From an uncultured Allobaculum sp. (GTDB lineage: Bacteria > Bacillota_I > Bacilli_A > Erysipelotrichales > Erysipelotrichaceae), in contig CAOKFJ010000062.1 of assembly GCA_948467695.1 (NCBI GenBank), forward strand, positions 1 to 8,245: a stretch of 8,245 bases of DNA. The letters run 5' to 3'. The notes beneath the pieces were generated by a model. The model was given only the letters and a program-made list of their open reading frames with translations. It did not search any database and was not told the DNA's origin. How positions within the stretch are numbered: position 1 is the first letter of the stretch; each line of letters begins with the position of its first letter. Below are positions 5,651 to 8,245 of this stretch, in pieces. Position numbers and translations under genes: made by a program.

Positions 5651-6541
5651 CTAGCGATTGGCAAGAGCTTTTTTAAAGGCTTCGAGATAAGGCGTGGCAT
5701 CGCGATCCATGTGATATTCGCCCATAACGATATCGGGTTTCTTCTCGCCATGGAAATCGGATCCGCAGGTAATGAGCAAGCCGTGCTTTTCGGCATACTC
5801 GCGATACCAGGCGACCTGTTCATCGCTGTGGTAGTTGGAATACGCTTCAATGCCATCCAGCCCGGCATTGATTAAAACCTGAAGATCATCTTCCTTATGG
5901 TCGAACGTGTTGAACGGATGCGCAAGCACAGCCAGACCGCCTGCCTGATGAATGCGGTCGATCGCTTCGAGCAGATCCGGCGCTTCAACGCGCACATACA
6001 GATCGCTTCCGGGCATGCATTTGTCCCAGTAAAAGTTGACAGGAGCCGGAGAGCAGCTCTTTCCGCCAGGCAGATAGTCTTTGAAATCCTCAATTTCCGC
6101 CGATTCAGGGCGGGCAAATATTTCATCCATCAACGTGAACCAGGGGTTTTTATCGCCTGCTTTTTTAATGATCGCTTCTTCGTCCACACTGAGATTGTAT
6201 TTGGCGCAAAGCTTTTCCACACGGATATGAAACGTGCGGCGCATGACTTCTTCCGCTCTGTCAGCAAGAGATCCAAGCCATTCATCGTCAATATCGATGC
6301 CATAGCCGAGCAGATGAACCGAATAGGAATCCTGATAGAGCGTGGATACCTCAATTGCCGGAACAACCTCAATGCCCTGACTTGCGGCAATGCGGGTAAT
6401 CTCGGCAACGTTCTTCGTCGTATCGTGATCGGACAAAGCAATCAGTCCCATCTCTTTTTCCTTGGCAATTTCCACAAGTTCCTGTGGTGTAAACTGACCG
6501 TCGCTCGAAGCGCCGGAGTGCATATGCAGATCAAAATTCAT
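5651..6541 (-). CDS. PHP-domain metal-dependent phosphoesterase (RNase AM/YciV-like)
   Basis: A predicted cytoplasmic PHP-family enzyme of 296 residues that would hydrolyse phosphoester bonds with bound metal ions. Visible ligand motifs: DLHMHS (His6, His8), Asp14, SDHD (37-40), Glu64 in PAIEVS, His76, AHP (His208), His238, and GSDFHG (Asp262, His264). All the expected PHP metal-binding motifs are therefore present. The length and the roughly 100-residue insert between His76 and AHP fit the group that includes E. coli YciV (RNase AM, also a 3',5'-nucleotide bisphosphate phosphatase); the substrate here is not shown. I chose ATG at 6541 because PHP proteins normally begin just before DLHxHS; AGGAGG lies 11 nt upstream, somewhat far. 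An in-frame ATG at 6565, or TTG at 6637, would extend a sequence not typical of the family. Confidence 0.88.
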   Translation of the reverse strand: MNFDLHMHSGASSDGQFTPQELVEIAKEKEMGLIALSDHDTTKNVAEITRIAASQGIEVVPAIEVSTLYQDSYSVHLLGYGIDIDDEWLGSLADRAEEVMRRTFHIRVEKLCAKYNLSVDEEAIIKKAGDKNPWFTLMDEIFARPESAEIEDFKDYLPGGKSCSPAPVNFYWDKCMPGSDLYVRVEAPDLLEAIDRIHQAGGLAVLAHPFNTFDHKEDDLQVLINAGLDGIEAYSNYHSDEQVAWYREYAEKHGLLITCGSDFHGEKKPDIVMGEYHMDRDATPYLEAFKKALANR

Positions 6542-6597
6542 GTCTTCTTCCCCCTCCTGCGGCATGCCGTAATGCCTCTCCTTATTCACGGCGAATC

Positions 6598-6620
6598 GCT
6601 TGAGAAACGCTGTCTCAAGC
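6598..6620. repeat. Hairpin at the small ORF stop, in the PHP gene leader
   Basis: GCTTGAGA (6598-6605) and TCTCAAGC (6613-6620) are perfect 8-bp arms around a 7-nt loop. On the minus strand the first arm contains the TGA of the small ORF (6617-6615), and the hairpin is about 57 nt ahead of the PHP start codon. No T-run follows, so it is not a terminator. A ribosome finishing the small ORF would disrupt it, so it could tie PHP expression to translation of that ORF; this is inference. Confidence 0.45.
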
Positions 6621-6737
6621 TGCATAGTCCTGATCAATGCGCTGTTTTAACAGATCGCGCATTAGCCAGAAAACAGAACGTAAGATAGTGTTTTCAGACT
6701 GTTCCCGGTTTTCCTTATCGTATAGGACCGCGTTCAT
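6615..6737 (-). CDS. Possible small protein of 40 residues upstream of the PHP gene
   Basis: On the minus strand, ATG at 6737 opens a 40-codon frame ending in TGA at 6615-6617. The product begins MNAVLYDKENREQ and continues through TILRSVFWLMRDLLKQRIDQ, a plausible amphipathic helix, with a charged N-terminal part and codon use similar to neighbouring genes. Against it: no Shine-Dalgarno sequence stands before the ATG, and the frame could be a gene remnant or chance. I do not recognise a family. It lies 73 nt ahead of the PHP start, so it would be a co-transcribed small protein or a leader ORF. Confidence 0.33.
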   Translation of the reverse strand: MNAVLYDKENREQSENTILRSVFWLMRDLLKQRIDQDYAA

Positions 6738-6914
6738 CTTAGTCGATTCTTGCCGTTTTGGCGTGATTTAGCCTTTATCTTTCCTAAATCCGCACGAAAG
6801 GCAATGCGGATACCGCTTTCATGATATTTGGCTTTGCGGGTACTCCAGAGCGGGAGCTGGCCGCATGATGATACGTCGCCTTTATGCCCGGGACTTCATC
6901 TGACTCCAACGCAT

Positions 6915-6936
6915 AAAAGACCGCTTGCGCGGTCTT
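6915..6936 (-). terminator. Intrinsic terminator of the surface-protein gene
   Basis: AAGACCGC (6917-6924) and GCGGTCTT (6929-6936) form a perfect 8-bp stem around a 4-nt loop. On the minus strand the stem ends in a run of four T (two in the stem), 34 nt past the stop codon of the surface-protein gene. On the plus strand it is followed by CTTTCT, so weaker termination that way is possible. Confidence 0.78.
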
Positions 6937-6970
6937 CTTTCTGTATCGATTGGTCAGTCCGTGTTGCAGA

Positions 6971-8245
6971 CTAGTTGGTGCGGTACTGGTATTTGGGATG
7001 ATCGGCATCCTGTTTCCAGCAAAGGTTTCCATCGCCTTTGAGGGAACGTTCGAATGTGGGATCAAAGAGATAGTCTTTGCCATCGAGATTGATTTTTACC
7101 CATCCGTGTTCGGACCAGCCGGTTGTCAGCAGGATTTCGCCTTTGACAAACTGAGCGTTGTAGCCAAGGTTCTGGGCAAGACGAGCGAATGTCGCAGCGA
7201 ATGTATATGCATTTCCGCGGCGATCAGTCAGGCCGATATTGGCGACGTTCTGTTCGTGTGTCCAGCCTTCAGGCGGTGTCTGCCATTCAGGGTTGAAGCG
7301 GGTGTAGCTGATGTTCTGGTATGTCCAGTTGTATACCGCATGCAGATCGCGTCCAGCCTTGTTGTAGACGGCGATGGATTTGAGCATGAGGGATTCATCC
7401 GGTGTCAGATCAAGTTTTGTTCCGTCTTCGGCATAGCGCACGCCGTTAACGGTTCTGCCTTTGATCATCTTGCCGTCTTCATCGAAGCAGACATAACGAG
7501 GTTCGCCTGTCTTTTCATCGAGAAGCTTCTGACCGGTGATGGCGAAACCTTTATCAAGGTCGAGCATATAGGTGCTGTTGTCGTAATCGACCAGACCGAA
7601 CATCTGGTTGCCCTTGTCATCGTAGATGTATGTCTTTCCGTCTTTTTTGCGGATACCGGTGAACGCCTTGCCTTCGTTTGCCGGATCAAGGAAGAGCATT
7701 TCTCCGCCGATTTCCTGTTCGCCGGTGAGCTGTTCCATGGTTTCGTTGTTGTAGATTTTCCAGCTTCCATCTTCCTGCTGAATGCGGGAAACGGGAGAGA
7801 TCGCGTACCAGCCGATACCTTCATCGTCCCAGCCGAAGGCTTTTGTCAGCATGCGGTGTTCGCGCGCGCTGGTGGTGTAGTTGTGGTTGCACTTGTATTC
7901 GTTGGGGTTGTATTCGCGGAATACGTTAAAGATATTGTTTTCATCTTCAGGATCAGCCGATTTCCAGCCGACACCTTCATAGTCCCAGCCCATCTTCACA
8001 AGACCGTCCCGTTCAGCGGCATTGAGCGTGAAATGATGTTCGCCGTTGGGGTTGTAGAGACGATAGACTTCTGCGCCTTTGTTTTTCGGAGCGAGCCAGG
8101 CAACTCCTTCATCATCCCATCCAAGATCGATGAGCATCTGACGCTCTTCGGGATTGGCAGTGTAGAAGTGTTCGCTGGAATTGGGGTTGTACACACGGTA
8201 CATAACCTCTGTTTCGCGATCAGAAAGATACGTTTCAGTCGCTTT
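6971..8245 (-). CDS. Surface protein with DUF5648-like repeats, cell-wall-binding repeats and a Cys-less transglutaminase-like domain (3' part)
   Basis: The frame is open to the right edge (14 codons beyond ATG at 8203), so the true start and any signal peptide lie outside; 424 residues are visible. Numbering from the Met at 8203: three DUF5648-like repeats at about 1-40, 45-82 and 92-134 share the pattern YNPN...HFYT...GWDDEGVAW. About 170-262 has aromatic/Gly cell-wall-binding repeats (KDGKTYIYDDKGNQMFG and similar). The C-terminal 275-385 is transglutaminase-like: LHAVYNWTYQNISY, then GNAYTFAATFARLAQNLGY, SEHGWVKI (His366) and LFDPT (Asp381). The usual nucleophile position, GxC, reads G-N-Ala (Ala332, codon 7208-7210), so the domain is probably not catalytic. 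No LPXTG motif is present. It is probably an extracellular, wall-bound protein; the role (binding rather than cross-linking) is inference. Confidence 0.85.
   Translation of the reverse strand, partial: KATETYLSDRETEVMYRVYNPNSSEHFYTANPEERQMLIDLGWDDEGVAWLAPKNKGAEVYRLYNPNGEHHFTLNAAERDGLVKMGWDYEGVGWKSADPEDENNIFNVFREYNPNEYKCNHNYTTSAREHRMLTKAFGWDDEGIGWYAISPVSRIQQEDGSWKIYNNETMEQLTGEQEIGGEMLFLDPANEGKAFTGIRKKDGKTYIYDDKGNQMFGLVDYDNSTYMLDLDKGFAITGQKLLDEKTGEPRYVCFDEDGKMIKGRTVNGVRYAEDGTKLDLTPDESLMLKSIAVYNKAGRDLHAVYNWTYQNISYTRFNPEWQTPPEGWTHEQNVANIGLTDRRGNAYTFAATFARLAQNLGYNAQFVKGEILLTTGWSEHGWVKINLDGKDYLFDPTFERSLKGDGNLCWKQDADHPKYQYRTN

Larger units (their letters stand above)
6542..6970. other. Spacer upstream of the PHP gene
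   Basis: The 429-bp spacer holds, in minus-strand order, the terminator of the surface-protein gene (6936-6915), about 175 nt with no identified gene, a 40-codon small ORF (6737-6615), an 8-bp hairpin at its stop and the PHP ribosome site. The 6780-6910 part is relatively GC-rich and has small inverted repeats (TCCGCA 6789-6794 with TGCGGA 6805-6810), but I recognise neither a gene nor a known RNA there. No clear promoter for the PHP gene was found. Confidence 0.5.

Noticed and set aside
5897..6688. Plus-strand frame of 263 codons opposite the PHP gene.
   Set aside because: Antisense shadow: no recognisable domain, and the minus strand has the full set of PHP metal-binding motifs.
6784..7083. 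Minus-strand 99-codon frame overlapping the end of the surface-protein gene.
   Set aside because: Most of it overlaps the transglutaminase-like coding region in another frame and runs through the terminator; no ribosome site at its ATG.

Overview
The window looks like a chromosomal stretch from a moderate-GC Bacillota (Firmicutes) bacterium. A clostridial 2[4Fe-4S] ferredoxin, AGGAG ribosome sites, DUF4230 pairs, a TetR/flavodoxin pair and a surface protein with DUF5648-type and cell-wall-binding repeats together suggest Erysipelotrichia or a nearby anaerobic gut or oral lineage. This placement is inference from gene style, not from a marker gene. No mobile element, CRISPR array, rRNA or tRNA was seen.

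Layout, left to right: (1) 3' end of an O6-alkylguanine-DNA alkyltransferase gene on +. (2) A large uncharacterised radical SAM/SPASM-like gene on -, convergent with it across a bidirectional hairpin. (3) A 386-bp spacer holding the leader of the radical SAM gene, a possible 30-codon gene remnant and the promoter of (4), a one-gene 2[4Fe-4S] ferredoxin transcript on + that ends in a textbook terminator. (5) A flavodoxin-domain gene on -, divergent from (6) a TetR-family regulator gene on +. Two abutting palindromes lie between them and overlap the likely -10 boxes. (7) A two-gene DUF4230 operon on - (membrane-anchored paralogue, then putative lipoprotein paralogue, overlapping by 13 nt). (8) A PHP-domain phosphoesterase gene on -, similar to RNase AM/YciV, preceded by a long leader with a 40-codon small ORF and a hairpin. 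(9) The 3' part of a surface-protein gene on -, running off the right edge, with three DUF5648-like repeats, cell-wall-binding repeats and a transglutaminase-like domain whose catalytic Cys position appears to be Ala.

Functionally, the left and middle parts lean to anaerobic redox chemistry: radical SAM enzyme, low-potential ferredoxin and flavodoxin-like protein. The ferredoxin could feed electrons to the radical SAM enzyme, but they are separate divergent transcripts, so this is only proximity. The flavodoxin and TetR genes form a plausible self-contained regulatory pair. The right part is envelope-related (DUF4230 pair, repeat protein). The features most worth follow-up are the Cys-less transglutaminase-like domain, the twin palindromes in the flavodoxin/tetR spacer, the DUF4230 pair and the small ORF with a hairpin ahead of the PHP gene.
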